A stretch of 64,000 bases of DNA from NCBI RefSeq assembly GCF_000349945.1, contig NC_020516.1, positions 5,017,167 through 5,081,166 of the forward strand, in the 5' to 3' direction. The position numbers and the translations under genes are program-made. The stretch is from Azoarcus sp. KH32C. GTDB lineage: Bacteria; Pseudomonadota; Gammaproteobacteria; Burkholderiales; Rhodocyclaceae. Under the pieces are notes generated by a model. That model was not told the DNA's origin, did not search any database, and worked only from the letters and a program-made list of their open reading frames with translations. Shown here piece after piece: positions 1-9,487 of the stretch. Within the stretch, counting starts at the first letter, position 1. Every line of letters begins with the position of its first letter.

Positions 1-1803
1 CGGATCGTCGTCAAGCGCACGCTCGACGAAGCGGCGCTCGCGGCCGAAGGCATCAGCCTCGCGCAGCTGCGCGCGCAGTATGGCGTCGAGCCCGCGGCCT
101 TCCGCCCGGTGACGGTCGTGCCTGGGCATGATGCGCTCACTGCCGCCGGCACGCGCGACGGCGCCTTCCACCTCGCGGTCTGCCTCGCGAAGCCGGCCTT
201 CGTCGCGCAGGCCGAGCTCGTGCGCCGCGAGCTCGCGGGCATCGTGCTGAACGTGGGCCTCGCACCGCTCACCGAGATGGAAGGCCTGCTCGCGACGGGA
301 CTGCGGCCGAGGAAGCTCGACTGGGAGTTCGCCTGGTGGCCCGCACCGGAGACGGCGCCGGACAAGGTGCGGTACCTGTCGCTCGAAGTCGTCAGCGACA
401 GCTCGGCGGGCGGACGCAAGATGGGCGTTGCGCGCCTGCGCCTGCCGCGCAACGCCGACATGCTGCGCGCGACGGCCGCGCTCGATCCGCAGTTCGCCGG
501 CCTCGGCGACACCCCGCCCGAAGCGCCCGCGGACCTGCGCACCGGCCAGCTCCTTTTCTGGCTGCGCGTCTCGTGCGCCGACGAGCCGAACCTGACCCTC
601 GGCTATCTCGGCGTCAACGCCGTCGACGTGGTCGGCCAGGGCATCGCGCGCGACATCGTGCTCGGCGCGGGCACCGGCCGTCCGGACCAGAGCTTCGAGC
701 TGCCGCACGCGGACGTCGATGCGGCGAGCGTCGAGGTCGAGGTCGAACAGCTGCAGCAGTTCCGTCCCTGGACGCAGGTCGCCCATTTCGCGGGCGCGGG
801 GCCCGACGACACGGTCTTCGTTGTCGATGCGGCCACGGGCAGCGTACGCTTCGGCGACGGCATCCGCGGCAAGCGTCCGCCTGCGAACGCCCGCATCCGT
901 GCCGCCTTCTACCGCCATGGCGGGGGCAGCAGCGGCAACCTGCCGGCGGACAGCATCAAGGAGATCCATGGCCGCAGCGACCGCCTCGCCGCACGGCACG
1001 AATGGCCGACGCGCGGCGGCGTCGATGCCGAGACGCTCGACGAGGCCGAGCGCCGCATCCCGGCTTTCCTGAGCCACCGCGACCGTGCCGTCACGGCCGA
1101 GGATTTCGGCGTGCTCGCGCGCGACAACCCGATCAACCCGGTCGCGCGCGCCGAAGCGGTCGCCGGCTTCTTCCCCGGCGCGAGCCTGAAGGCGGTGCGC
1201 CGCGGCGTGCCGGGTGTCGTCAGCGTGTTTGTGATGCCGCCCGCGCCACAGGCGCTGGCCGCCGCGCCGCGGCCCAACGCGGGCCTGCTCGCGGACGTGC
1301 ACGACTACCTCTCGGCGCGCTGCATGCTCGGCACCGAGCTCTACGTGCTGTCGCCGCAGTTCGTGCCGGTCGCGGTCGCGGTGTCGCTCGAAGTCGTCGA
1401 TCCGGCAACCGAGCAGCAGGTGCACGCCGAGGTCGAGCGTGCGCTCTTGCGCTATCTGTGGGCGCTGCCGCCGGGCGGACCGCGCGCAGGCGGCTGGCCG
1501 CGCGGCAAGGCGGTCGAGATCAACGAGCTGCGCACCCAGGCGGGGCGCGTCGAGGGTGTCGAGGCAGTGAATGCGCTGCGCCTCTTCTACCAGGACCAGC
1601 AGCAGGACCCGCCCGTGTGGCTCGAGCTCACCGGCGCGCAGGCGCTGCCGCTGCTGGATTTCCAGCTCCCGGAACTGATGGCGGTCGCGATCCGCCCCGG
1701 CGAGGACAGGCCTGCCCCGCCGCGCGGCTTCGGCCCGGGCACACCGCCCCCGGACGAGGGTTCGCGCGCGGTGCCGGTGCCGGTGATCCCGGACCTGTGC
1801 TGA
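1..1803 (+). CDS. eCIS/phage-tail baseplate J-like assembly protein (5' truncated)
   Basis: The frame is open from base 1 with no start, so the gene begins upstream; the first internal ATG is at 109. The product resembles the 'putative baseplate assembly protein' family (gp6/gpJ-like baseplate wedge) found in extracellular contractile injection systems and some phage tails. Seen in the sequence: a block with VRFGDGIRGKRPP near the middle, followed by a glycine-rich GGGSSGNLPAD segment, and then an AETLDEAERRIP ... HRDRAVTAEDF block. Both are typical of this family. The C-terminus is rich in Pro and Gly. The next gene starts 10 bases after the stop. The expected role is building the baseplate that triggers sheath contraction. 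Family assignment is confident; the exact place in the baseplate is inferred. Confidence 0.85.
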   Translation, partial: RIVVKRTLDEAALAAEGISLAQLRAQYGVEPAAFRPVTVVPGHDALTAAGTRDGAFHLAVCLAKPAFVAQAELVRRELAGIVLNVGLAPLTEMEGLLATGLRPRKLDWEFAWWPAPETAPDKVRYLSLEVVSDSSAGGRKMGVARLRLPRNADMLRATAALDPQFAGLGDTPPEAPADLRTGQLLFWLRVSCADEPNLTLGYLGVNAVDVVGQGIARDIVLGAGTGRPDQSFELPHADVDAASVEVEVEQLQQFRPWTQVAHFAGAGPDDTVFVVDAATGSVRFGDGIRGKRPPANARIRAAFYRHGGGSSGNLPADSIKEIHGRSDRLAARHEWPTRGGVDAETLDEAERRIPAFLSHRDRAVTAEDFGVLARDNPINPVARAEAVAGFFPGASLKAVRRGVPGVVSVFVMPPAPQALAAAPRPNAGLLADVHDYLSARCMLGTELYVLSPQFVPVAVAVSLEVVDPATEQQVHAEVERALLRYLWALPPGGPRAGGWPRGKAVEINELRTQAGRVEGVEAVNALRLFYQDQQQDPPVWLELTGAQALPLLDFQLPELMAVAIRPGEDRPAPPRGFGPGTPPPDEGSRAVPVPVIPDLC

Positions 1804-1813
1804 GCACCCCACG

Positions 1814-4255
1814 ATGAACAGCAACGGCACACGCTTCCTGCTCCTCGATGGCGCCGCGGACTTCCGCAACGCAAGCCGGCAGTGCAGCTGGGACGCCGAG
1901 CAGCGCGCCTTCACGCTGACGCGCCAGGACGCGCCACGCCTGCCGCATCTCGCGCCGGCCCGCGCCCGCGAGCTGCTGGCCGCGGCCACCCCCTGCGTGC
2001 TCGACGACCACGGCCAGATCGGCCGTCTCTCCGACGACGGCACACGCTTCGAATGCACGCTGTCGTGGCCGCCGACGGCGTGGCAACCCGTGCTCGCGGC
2101 ACTCGACGATGCCGAAACCGGCGCGCCTGACCTCGAAACGCTGGTGCTGGACCCGGTCGACGCGCCCGCGGGCCGCTTCACCGATCTCGCGCTTGGCGGC
2201 AGCGGCCTCGTCGCGCTGCCGTGGAGCGACGGCGGCACGCAGCACGGCCTCACCGCGGTCCATCTGCGCCGCCGCTGGCAGACGCATTGCACGCTCGCCT
2301 TCGCGCCCCGCCGCGCCTGCGTGGAAGCGACAATGGGGGCGGACCGCGTCTGGCTCCTCGGCGAGACGCGCCTCGGCCTCGCGGTCGGCGCGCCGCTGCC
2401 CCAGCCCTACCTCGGCCGGCCCGAGCGCTTCGAGCCGCTGCAGGCGAACCCCGACCCGTTGCGCCTGCTGTGGGACCTCGCACTGCCGCCGCACCGCGGC
2501 CTGCTGGGCCTCGCGGCCGACGACGAGCGCCTCTACGTGCTCGCGGAACATCCCGACGGCACCGACGATGCGCCGTTGATGCAGGTCTTCACGCGCCCGC
2601 TCGCCGCCGGCCCGACGGAGACCTTCCGCGTCCATCGCCTCCCCGCCGGCCTGCCGCTCGCGACCGACATCGCCGCGATCGGCGACGGCCGCTTCCTGCT
2701 GCTCGTGCCCTTCGAGGAGGGCCCCGAGCGCGGCAAGCTGCGCGACTGCCCGCTCTTCGCCCTCCCCGAGTCCGAAGACGACCAGATCGCGGATCTCGTG
2801 CCCGAACGCTGGCCGCGCCGCTCCGAAGCCGCCGCTTTTTCCGCCGAAGTCTCCGCCGGCCTCCGCTTCGTCCGCCATCGCGACGGCCACCCGCGTACGC
2901 TGACCGAAGACGGCCCGATCCGCCTCTACCGGCTCGCGCAGGCCCGTTTCGCGCCGTCCGGCACGGTGACGCTCTCTGAAATCCTCGACTCGGCGATGCC
3001 CGACACGCTGTGGGACCGCCTCTATCTCGATGCTTGCCTCCCGCCCGGCTGCCGCATCGACCTTGCCGTGCAGGCGGGCGATGACCGCGAAGAACTGCCC
3101 GTCGAATGGATCGCGCAGCCGCCACCGGTGCGGACGCCGCGCCCGTCCGAACTCCCCTTCGCGCCCGGCCGCGCGCCGACGGACGACCCCCACGCGGGCC
3201 TCTACGAGCTGTTGATCCAGCGCGGCAACGGCGCGGTGCGCGAGGTGCGCGGACGCTATCTGCGCCTGCGCATCACGATGCACGGCGACGGCCGCCACAG
3301 CCCGGCGATCTTCGCGCTGCGCGTCTACTACCCGCGCTTCTCGTGGCAGACGCACTACCTGCCCGACCACTTCCAGCAGCAGGAACGCCCGCTGCCGCTG
3401 GAGGATGCCGACACGGTCGCCGCCAATGGCGCCGACCTGCGCGAACGCCTGCTCGCGAGCTTCGAAGGCGTGATGACGCCGCTCGAAGACCGCATCGCCG
3501 CCTCCGAGGTCCTGCTCGACCCGGCCGCAACGCCGGCTGCGCGCCTGCACTGGCTCGCCGGCCTGCTCGGCACGACACTGCCGCGCCACTGGCCCGACGC
3601 CCGCCGCCGCCGCTGGCTCGCCTCGCAGGGCGCGATGCAGCAGACGCACGGCAGCTATCGCGGCCTGCTCCTCGCGCTCGACATCCTCACCGACGGCGCC
3701 GTCGCGCGCGGCGCGGTGATCCCGGTCGAGCACTTCCGGCTGCGCCGCACGATGGCGACGATCCTCGGCATCGACATGGACGACCGCGACCATCCGCTGA
3801 CGCTCGGCACCGGCCTCTCCGGCAACAGCATCGTCGGCGACAGCCTGATCCTCTCCGACGACCAGGCGCGCGAATTCCTCGCGCTGTTCGCGCCGGAAGT
3901 GGCCGAGCGCAGGGGCGAGGCGGCGGTCGTCGAGCGCTTCTTCGACGAGGCTTCGCGGCGCATGACGGTGATCCTGCACGGGCCGGCGAAAAACCTCGCC
4001 GCGGTCGTGCGCGACGCCCTGCCCGCGCTTGTGCCGGCCACCGTGCAATGGGCGATCCGCACCAGCGACCACCCCTTCGTGCTGGGCCTGTCGCCGCTCT
4101 TGGGCATCGACACCTGGCTGGAAACCCAGCCGCCACCGGGGCGCGTCGTGCTCGACCGCACGCGCCTCGGCCGCGGCGATCTGCTGCACAACCCGGTCGC
4201 CCTCGATCCCGAGCACGCCGTGCCGATCGACGCGACCGCCGGCGAAGGACACTAA
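1814..4255 (+). CDS. eCIS/phage tail protein I-like baseplate component
   Basis: 813 residues. The C-terminal third contains the signature of the phage tail protein I-like family found in contractile injection loci. Around residues 540-640 there is FEGVMTPLEDRIA, then WLAGLLGTTLPRHWPDARRR, then a GSYRGLLLALDILT motif. The N-terminal two thirds look like a beta-rich, possibly propeller-like or decorating region, with repeated hydrophobic strands and no membrane segment. The gene lies 10 bases downstream of the baseplate J-like gene, and a strong AGGAGG Shine-Dalgarno for the next gene follows its stop. It probably joins the baseplate wedge to peripheral fibres. The assignment rests on the C-terminal motif and gene order; the N-terminal function is unknown. 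Confidence 0.75.
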   Translation: MNSNGTRFLLLDGAADFRNASRQCSWDAEQRAFTLTRQDAPRLPHLAPARARELLAAATPCVLDDHGQIGRLSDDGTRFECTLSWPPTAWQPVLAALDDAETGAPDLETLVLDPVDAPAGRFTDLALGGSGLVALPWSDGGTQHGLTAVHLRRRWQTHCTLAFAPRRACVEATMGADRVWLLGETRLGLAVGAPLPQPYLGRPERFEPLQANPDPLRLLWDLALPPHRGLLGLAADDERLYVLAEHPDGTDDAPLMQVFTRPLAAGPTETFRVHRLPAGLPLATDIAAIGDGRFLLLVPFEEGPERGKLRDCPLFALPESEDDQIADLVPERWPRRSEAAAFSAEVSAGLRFVRHRDGHPRTLTEDGPIRLYRLAQARFAPSGTVTLSEILDSAMPDTLWDRLYLDACLPPGCRIDLAVQAGDDREELPVEWIAQPPPVRTPRPSELPFAPGRAPTDDPHAGLYELLIQRGNGAVREVRGRYLRLRITMHGDGRHSPAIFALRVYYPRFSWQTHYLPDHFQQQERPLPLEDADTVAANGADLRERLLASFEGVMTPLEDRIAASEVLLDPAATPAARLHWLAGLLGTTLPRHWPDARRRRWLASQGAMQQTHGSYRGLLLALDILTDGAVARGAVIPVEHFRLRRTMATILGIDMDDRDHPLTLGTGLSGNSIVGDSLILSDDQAREFLALFAPEVAERRGEAAVVERFFDEASRRMTVILHGPAKNLAAVVRDALPALVPATVQWAIRTSDHPFVLGLSPLLGIDTWLETQPPPGRVVLDRTRLGRGDLLHNPVALDPEHAVPIDATAGEGH

Positions 4256-4267
4256 AGGAGGAAGGGC

Positions 4268-5206
4268 ATGAGCGAGCCCGACGACAACTGCGACGCAAGC
4301 CTCGCCGGCGACGGCCGCTTCGAGGAGGCGCTGAAGCGCGTGAGCTACGAGCCCGGCATGCTGCTGGGGCTGGAGGCGACGCGTGCCGAGCAGGACTACC
4401 ATCGCCGCCGCGCGACGCGCCACGGTTACTGGCTGCACGGCGCAGGCACGGTGGCGGGGCTGCGCGTGAGCCTGCGCGCGGAAGACCCCGGCAACGACAC
4501 CGACAACGTGCGCGTGCGCCTCGTCGTGAGCCCCGGCGTCGGCGTCGACGGCCTCGGGCGCGAGCTGAGCGTCGCCGAGCCCTACTGCGTCGACCTCGGC
4601 GCCTGGCTCACCGCCCAGCACGAGGACGAGGCGCTGTGGGGCGCGCTGATCCGCGACGGCTACGCCGAGGCCGACAACCTGCTGTGGCTCAAGGTCACGA
4701 TGCGCTACCAGGACTGCAATAGCGGCCTGCAGCCGGTGCTCGCGACCGAGGTCAATGCCGGCACCGACCCGGTCCAACCCAGCCGCGTCGCCGACTGCGT
4801 GCTCTTCGAGCTCGTCGCCGAACGCCCCGCCGACGCACCTGCCGAGGAGCACCTCTTCGCGGCCCACGCGCGGATCAGACCGTACGGCGAGATCGAGGCG
4901 AATCTCGGCGAGCGCGAGCGCGCCCAGGTCGACGCTGCCACCGGCGCCGCGCGCAGCCAGCTCGAACTCGGCGCGCGCCTGCTGCATTCGCTCGGCGACG
5001 ACAACCAGGCGCTGGTCGCCCGCCAGGCCTTCCTCACCGACCCGGCGCAGCTCGCGCGCACGCTGCTGGCGCGCATCGCGATCCGCCTCACGCCGCCCGC
5101 GCCCGAGCCGGACCTGATCGTCAATCCGCGCCGCATCGAGGTCGACAACCTCGTGCGCCCCTTCCTCTTCAACGCCGCGGCGCTCGCCCGGCTGATCCGC
5201 GCGTAA
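4268..5206 (+). CDS. eCIS-associated protein with YxxGxLL/PGxxxxxxGR module
   Basis: 312 residues, unnamed. The start is fixed by an AGGAGG ribosome site at 4256-4261. Near residues 31-100 it has YEPGMLLGLEATRAEQDYH, then AGTVAGLRVSL, then VSPGVGVDGLGREL. The next gene (5216) and the one after (7751) carry recognisable versions of the same module, so the three probably descend from one ancestor and may form neighbouring subunits of one structure. The rest is mixed alpha/beta, soluble, with no signal peptide. The position between baseplate genes and the ATPase suggests a structural particle component such as a fibre, collar or baseplate accessory. No specific function can be assigned. Confidence 0.75.
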   Translation: MSEPDDNCDASLAGDGRFEEALKRVSYEPGMLLGLEATRAEQDYHRRRATRHGYWLHGAGTVAGLRVSLRAEDPGNDTDNVRVRLVVSPGVGVDGLGRELSVAEPYCVDLGAWLTAQHEDEALWGALIRDGYAEADNLLWLKVTMRYQDCNSGLQPVLATEVNAGTDPVQPSRVADCVLFELVAERPADAPAEEHLFAAHARIRPYGEIEANLGERERAQVDAATGAARSQLELGARLLHSLGDDNQALVARQAFLTDPAQLARTLLARIAIRLTPPAPEPDLIVNPRRIEVDNLVRPFLFNAAALARLIRA

Positions 5207-5215
5207 GGAGCCGCC

Positions 5216-7732
5216 ATGGCCAACATCCGCTTCACCCCGCTCCGGATCGGCACGACCAACGCGGCCGGCGAACGCATCTCCAGCATCGACCCGCTGCTGT
5301 CGCGCACGAACTACTTCGACGGCCAGCTGCTGAAGGCCTCCGACCTCAACCGCGACCAGATCTACCTCGACGAGCGCCTGCTGGAGCTGGGCCAGGTCTT
5401 CGGCGCCGGCATCGTGCGCGGGCTCGACCTCAGCCTGCAGTCCGGCCACCTGCTGCAGGTCGCGCCGGGCATCGCGATCGCGCCGTCCGGGCGCGTACTG
5501 CAACTCGCGAACACGCCGCTGACGATCGACCTCCTCAACAGCGGCCTGATCGCGACGCTCAACGACGGCCGTTTCCGCAGCTACGCGCGCGGCCTCTACG
5601 CGCTCGCGCTGACGCATGCCGAGGTCGTCGACGGCGTCGCCGAAGCCTTCCCCAAGGACCTCGCCGCGCCGCGCGTCCCGCACGTCGCCGCGTGGGCCGA
5701 GGGCGTCGAGCTGCGCCTGATGCCGCTGCCGCTGCCGTTGCCGCGTCAGGACGAGATCGCGGTGCGCGCGACGCTCGCCCGCGAGTTGCTCTCCGGCGGC
5801 GAACGCCTCGCGCTGCCCTCCGACGACGCCGTCGCGCTGGGCCTGATCGCGGTCGAACGCGGCCGCGTCCTGTGGCTCGACCGCGGCCTGCTGCGCCGCC
5901 CGCAGCGCGCGCTGAACACCCCCAACGCGATCCAGCAGGATCTCGCGGCGCACTACCAGGAGCTGATGCAGGCCGTGCTCACGGCGCGCCAGAGCGCCGG
6001 CCTGCGCGGGGCCTTCGCCGCGAGCCAGTACTTCCGCGTGCTGCCGCCCTGGGGGCCGATCCCGCAGGATTGCATCGATCCGGTCGGCGGCCGCCAGCAG
6101 TTCTTCCCCAAGGATTACGAAGTCAGCATCGCGCCGGTGCGGCGCAGCGAACTCGAAGCGGTGCTCGCGGACTCCGCCCACCTCGCCCCGATCGACCTCG
6201 AACGCGACGCCGACTGCGACGTGATGGTGCTGGTGCCGATGAGCGACACCGCCTTCGCGCTGCGCGCCCGTCAGCTCGAGGCACCCGCCGAGGTCGTGCC
6301 GCGGTCCCTCGGCCGCCTCGCGCGGCTCGACCGCCTCGCGCTGCGCATCCTGCCGCAGCTGCCGATCCACCGTATCGACACCGATGCCGACGTCTGGCGC
6401 GCGATCTGGGCCGACGTGAATCCCGCCGAGCTGATGTTCGTGCGCCGCCCGCCGCGCACCGCGGAGACCGCCGTCAGCGCCGTCGTCCTCGCGCTCGGCA
6501 TGACGCTGCCGCCGCCGGGCTCGGCGCTTCCGCCCGATGCCGCGCTGCTGGAAGAACAGCTCGACGCCGCGCTCGAAAACGTCGACGCGGCCGAAGAGGC
6601 GCGCGGCGCGCTGGAGGCCGAGATCGCGCGTCTCAAGGTCCGCATCGCCGAGCTCGAAAAGGCCGTTGCGGCCGGGGGCGGTGACCAGCGCCTCACCGAT
6701 GCGCTCGCCGAAATCGAACGTCTCAAGCTCGCGCTCGCCGCGGCGCAGAAGGAAATCGAGACCCTTAAATCCGACGACCGCAACGCCGCGGTCCTCGCCA
6801 ACGCGCTGGAGGCCGCCAGCGACCGCATCGACGCGCTGAAGGCCGAACTCGACGCCGCGCGCGCCGAGATCGAGCGCCTGAAGACCGCCGCCTCCCCGGT
6901 CGACGAGACCCTGAAGCAGCGCATCGAGGAACTCGCCGCGGCGCTCGACGCGGAACGCGCCAAATCCGCCACGCTGGAGCAGGACAAGGCGACGCTCACC
7001 GCCCAGCTCGACGCCGCGCGGCAGCGCATCGGCGAACTCGAAGCCGCACTCAAGGACGCGCTGGCGAAGCTCGAAACGGCCGGCGGCACCGACGCCGACC
7101 TGCAGGCCGCACGCGACGAGATCGCGAAGCTCAAGGCCGAACTCGACGCGGCGCGCGCCAGCCTCGAAACCACCCGCGCCGAACTCGCCGACACGCGCGC
7201 GAAGCTCGACGCCAGCCTTGCCCGCGAAGCCACTGCACTCGCGCGTGTCGCCGAGCTGCAAAATGCGCTCGCCGCGGCGAACAACGAGATCGCGACCCTG
7301 CGCGCCCGCGTCGCGGAACTCGAAATCCAGCTCGCGGACGCCAACGCCGCGATCGAGAAACTGAAGATCGAGGCCGCACAGGCGAGCAACCTCGCGATCG
7401 AGCTGACGCTGGAACGCCTCGCGCGCGCCCGCGGCGCGGACGATGCCGGCGTCAAGGCCGCCCGAGGCGCGGATTCGCTGATCGGAGGCGTTGAACCCGC
7501 GCGCATCGCCGCGGTGCAGATCGTCGGACTTGCCGACCGCCGCCTCGACCCCGCGCTGTGGCCCAGCACGCTCGCGATCGCGCGCGCCGGCCTCGCGGGC
7601 TTCGAAAAGATCCGCGACCGCCTCTTCGACGCCGCCGGCGCCATCGACTTGCCGAAGTTCTTCCTTGAGGAAGGGCAGAACTTCGGCCTGTCCGGCACGC
7701 AGCTCGAACTGTGGAAGCGGGTCGCGGGCTGA
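5216..7732 (+). CDS. eCIS-associated coiled-coil protein (possible fibre/stalk)
   Basis: 838 residues. The start is supported by AAGGAG seven bases upstream. Residues about 28-110 form the module shared with the flanking genes (YFDGQLLKASDLNRDQIYL, then AGIVRGLDLSL, then VAPGIAIAPSGRVL). Residues about 443-738 are an almost uninterrupted heptad region of Ala, Leu, Glu, Lys and Arg with repeated AELE and LKAELDAAR units. At normal helical rise this spans roughly 44 nm. The last 90 residues return to a globular composition. No signal peptide or membrane segment is seen. A long parallel coiled coil beside baseplate genes suits a tail fibre, stalk or internal rod. This is an inference from architecture, and the family has no established function known to me. 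Confidence 0.75.
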   Translation: MANIRFTPLRIGTTNAAGERISSIDPLLSRTNYFDGQLLKASDLNRDQIYLDERLLELGQVFGAGIVRGLDLSLQSGHLLQVAPGIAIAPSGRVLQLANTPLTIDLLNSGLIATLNDGRFRSYARGLYALALTHAEVVDGVAEAFPKDLAAPRVPHVAAWAEGVELRLMPLPLPLPRQDEIAVRATLARELLSGGERLALPSDDAVALGLIAVERGRVLWLDRGLLRRPQRALNTPNAIQQDLAAHYQELMQAVLTARQSAGLRGAFAASQYFRVLPPWGPIPQDCIDPVGGRQQFFPKDYEVSIAPVRRSELEAVLADSAHLAPIDLERDADCDVMVLVPMSDTAFALRARQLEAPAEVVPRSLGRLARLDRLALRILPQLPIHRIDTDADVWRAIWADVNPAELMFVRRPPRTAETAVSAVVLALGMTLPPPGSALPPDAALLEEQLDAALENVDAAEEARGALEAEIARLKVRIAELEKAVAAGGGDQRLTDALAEIERLKLALAAAQKEIETLKSDDRNAAVLANALEAASDRIDALKAELDAARAEIERLKTAASPVDETLKQRIEELAAALDAERAKSATLEQDKATLTAQLDAARQRIGELEAALKDALAKLETAGGTDADLQAARDEIAKLKAELDAARASLETTRAELADTRAKLDASLAREATALARVAELQNALAAANNEIATLRARVAELEIQLADANAAIEKLKIEAAQASNLAIELTLERLARARGADDAGVKAARGADSLIGGVEPARIAAVQIVGLADRRLDPALWPSTLAIARAGLAGFEKIRDRLFDAAGAIDLPKFFLEEGQNFGLSGTQLELWKRVAG

Positions 7733-7750
7733 CGAACCAGGGAGCACATC

Positions 7751-9487
7751 ATGGCCACCCCGTCCTTCCTCTCGCCCAGCCTGCTGGCCGCGCTCGCGTT
7801 GCGCCCGGCGCTGACGCTGCTGCCGCGCGTGCCGGTCGACATCCGGCTGCACGAGCCGGAAAAGCGCCCCGACGACCCGCGCCGCCTCAACCTCTTCCCG
7901 GGCCGCGCGCTCGGCGAGCGCGAGTTCGAGCGCCTGCAGGCCTACGTCGACGACCGCGTCGCGCCACTGCTCGCGAGCCTCGAACCGGGCATCGTCGAAG
8001 GCCTGCCCTGCGCCTTCTTCGGCACCGGGGCCGACACCCGCGTCCGCGTCCAGCCTGGCCTCGCGGTCGGCGCCGCCGGCCAGTTGATCCGCCTCTTCTA
8101 TCCGCTCGACCAGGCCTGGACCGACCTCGCCGCCCAGGCCGAGCGCGACCAGGACGCCCCGCTGCGCGACGGCCTCTTCCTCGTGACGATCCGCAGCGCC
8201 GTCGAGCCGATCGACGACCCGACCGACCAGGAGCCCTGCACCCGCACCGAGCCCGACCCGCTGCGCGAGCGCCGCATCGAGACCGTGAGCCTCCTCGGCC
8301 TGCAACGCATCGCCGGCAGCCCGCGGCTGATGGCGATGCCGCAACGGCAAGCCGCGAACCGCATCGGCGCCCGGCTGCTGCGCGAATCGCCCTTCCGAGC
8401 CGACAGCGGCGCCGTGCCGCTGGGCCTCGTCAAGGTCGTCGGGAAGCTCCCCGTGTGGTTCGACCCGCTCGCGGGGCGCCTCCTCGCCGAGCCGGACGCC
8501 GCCGCCCACACGCTGCTCGCCCACACCGTCGCGGCGCTCGAAGCCTGGCAGCGCGATCACCCCGCGCCGCTGCCGAACGTGCCGACCCAGACGCTGCCCG
8601 AACTCCTCGGCCTCGACTACCTGCCCGCTGCAGGCCCGCTCCCCGCCGCACTCCTGCGCGACCCTGCGGGCAAGACGCCCAGCCTCGCCTTCCTCCCCGC
8701 CGACCTGCAGGTCGAACTCGCGCCGGTCCCCGCAAACACGATCGAAGGCGTCGTCGCCGACGAGCTCTCGCGCGGCGCCGTGGACCTGATCCACGGCCTC
8801 GGCGAACGCATCCGCCTGCTGCTCGCGATCCCCGATCTCGACTACCGCCGCGACCTCTTCGACCTGCCGCAGCGCGACACGCAGCTCGAAGACGAACTCT
8901 TCCGCCGCGGCGAAGCGGCCGCGCGTACTTTCCAGACGTGGAAGCAGCAGTGGTTCGCGCTTTTCAACGGCCTCACGCCCGAGCAGCTGAAGGCCTTGCG
9001 CGCGCCGATGCCGCGCGCCATCGCGCCGCGCGACCCCGACCTCTACCGCGACGACCTCGTCACCGCCCGCCGCGCGACGCTGCCGGCAGCAACTGCCCCC
9101 GCCCTCGCGACCCACGCCGTCGCGCTGCCCGCTGCACCGCTGCCCGAGCCCTACGCGAGCCATGTCGCCGACCGCCATCCGCCCCCGCCGGACTACTCGC
9201 CGGTCGAAGACACGCAGCCCGGCGACCCCGGCCTCTTCCGCCAGCGCGAGGACCTGCGTGAGGACATCCGCCACCTCGAAGCCGCGCTCGACAAGAGCTT
9301 CCGCCTACTCGAAGAGGTGAACGACTTCCTCGGCCTGCAGCGCCAGCAACTCGACACGCTCACCGTATCGCTCAGCACGCTCGCCGGCGGCGTGCCCGGC
9401 GACGGCCTCGGCGCGAAGCTCGTGCGCTGGACGACGAAGGCGCAGTTCGTGCCGAAGGTCGCGACGACTCCGGAGAATCCGACATGA
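7751..9487 (+). CDS. eCIS-associated structural protein, third copy of shared module
   Basis: 578 residues, unnamed. AGGGAG lies ten bases upstream of the ATG. The N-terminus (residues about 48-130) has a diverged form of the shared module: GEREFERLQAYVDDR, then LEPGIVEGLPCAFF, then VQPGLAVGAAGQLIRL. The middle is predicted to be globular. The C-terminal 100 residues hold a short helical stretch (LREDIRHLEAALDKS). The stop overlaps the next start by four bases (ATGA at 9484-9487), which indicates translational coupling. It is probably a particle component built like its two upstream neighbours. No catalytic motif is evident. Confidence 0.7.
   Translation: MATPSFLSPSLLAALALRPALTLLPRVPVDIRLHEPEKRPDDPRRLNLFPGRALGEREFERLQAYVDDRVAPLLASLEPGIVEGLPCAFFGTGADTRVRVQPGLAVGAAGQLIRLFYPLDQAWTDLAAQAERDQDAPLRDGLFLVTIRSAVEPIDDPTDQEPCTRTEPDPLRERRIETVSLLGLQRIAGSPRLMAMPQRQAANRIGARLLRESPFRADSGAVPLGLVKVVGKLPVWFDPLAGRLLAEPDAAAHTLLAHTVAALEAWQRDHPAPLPNVPTQTLPELLGLDYLPAAGPLPAALLRDPAGKTPSLAFLPADLQVELAPVPANTIEGVVADELSRGAVDLIHGLGERIRLLLAIPDLDYRRDLFDLPQRDTQLEDELFRRGEAAARTFQTWKQQWFALFNGLTPEQLKALRAPMPRAIAPRDPDLYRDDLVTARRATLPAATAPALATHAVALPAAPLPEPYASHVADRHPPPPDYSPVEDTQPGDPGLFRQREDLREDIRHLEAALDKSFRLLEEVNDFLGLQRQQLDTLTVSLSTLAGGVPGDGLGAKLVRWTTKAQFVPKVATTPENPT

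Noticed and set aside
1628..9274. A 2548-codon open frame on the - strand opposite the eCIS genes.
   Set aside because: It is antisense to five well-supported coupled genes. Its translation is Arg/Gly/Ala/Val-rich low-complexity sequence with no domain, which is the expected by-product of high-GC codon use.
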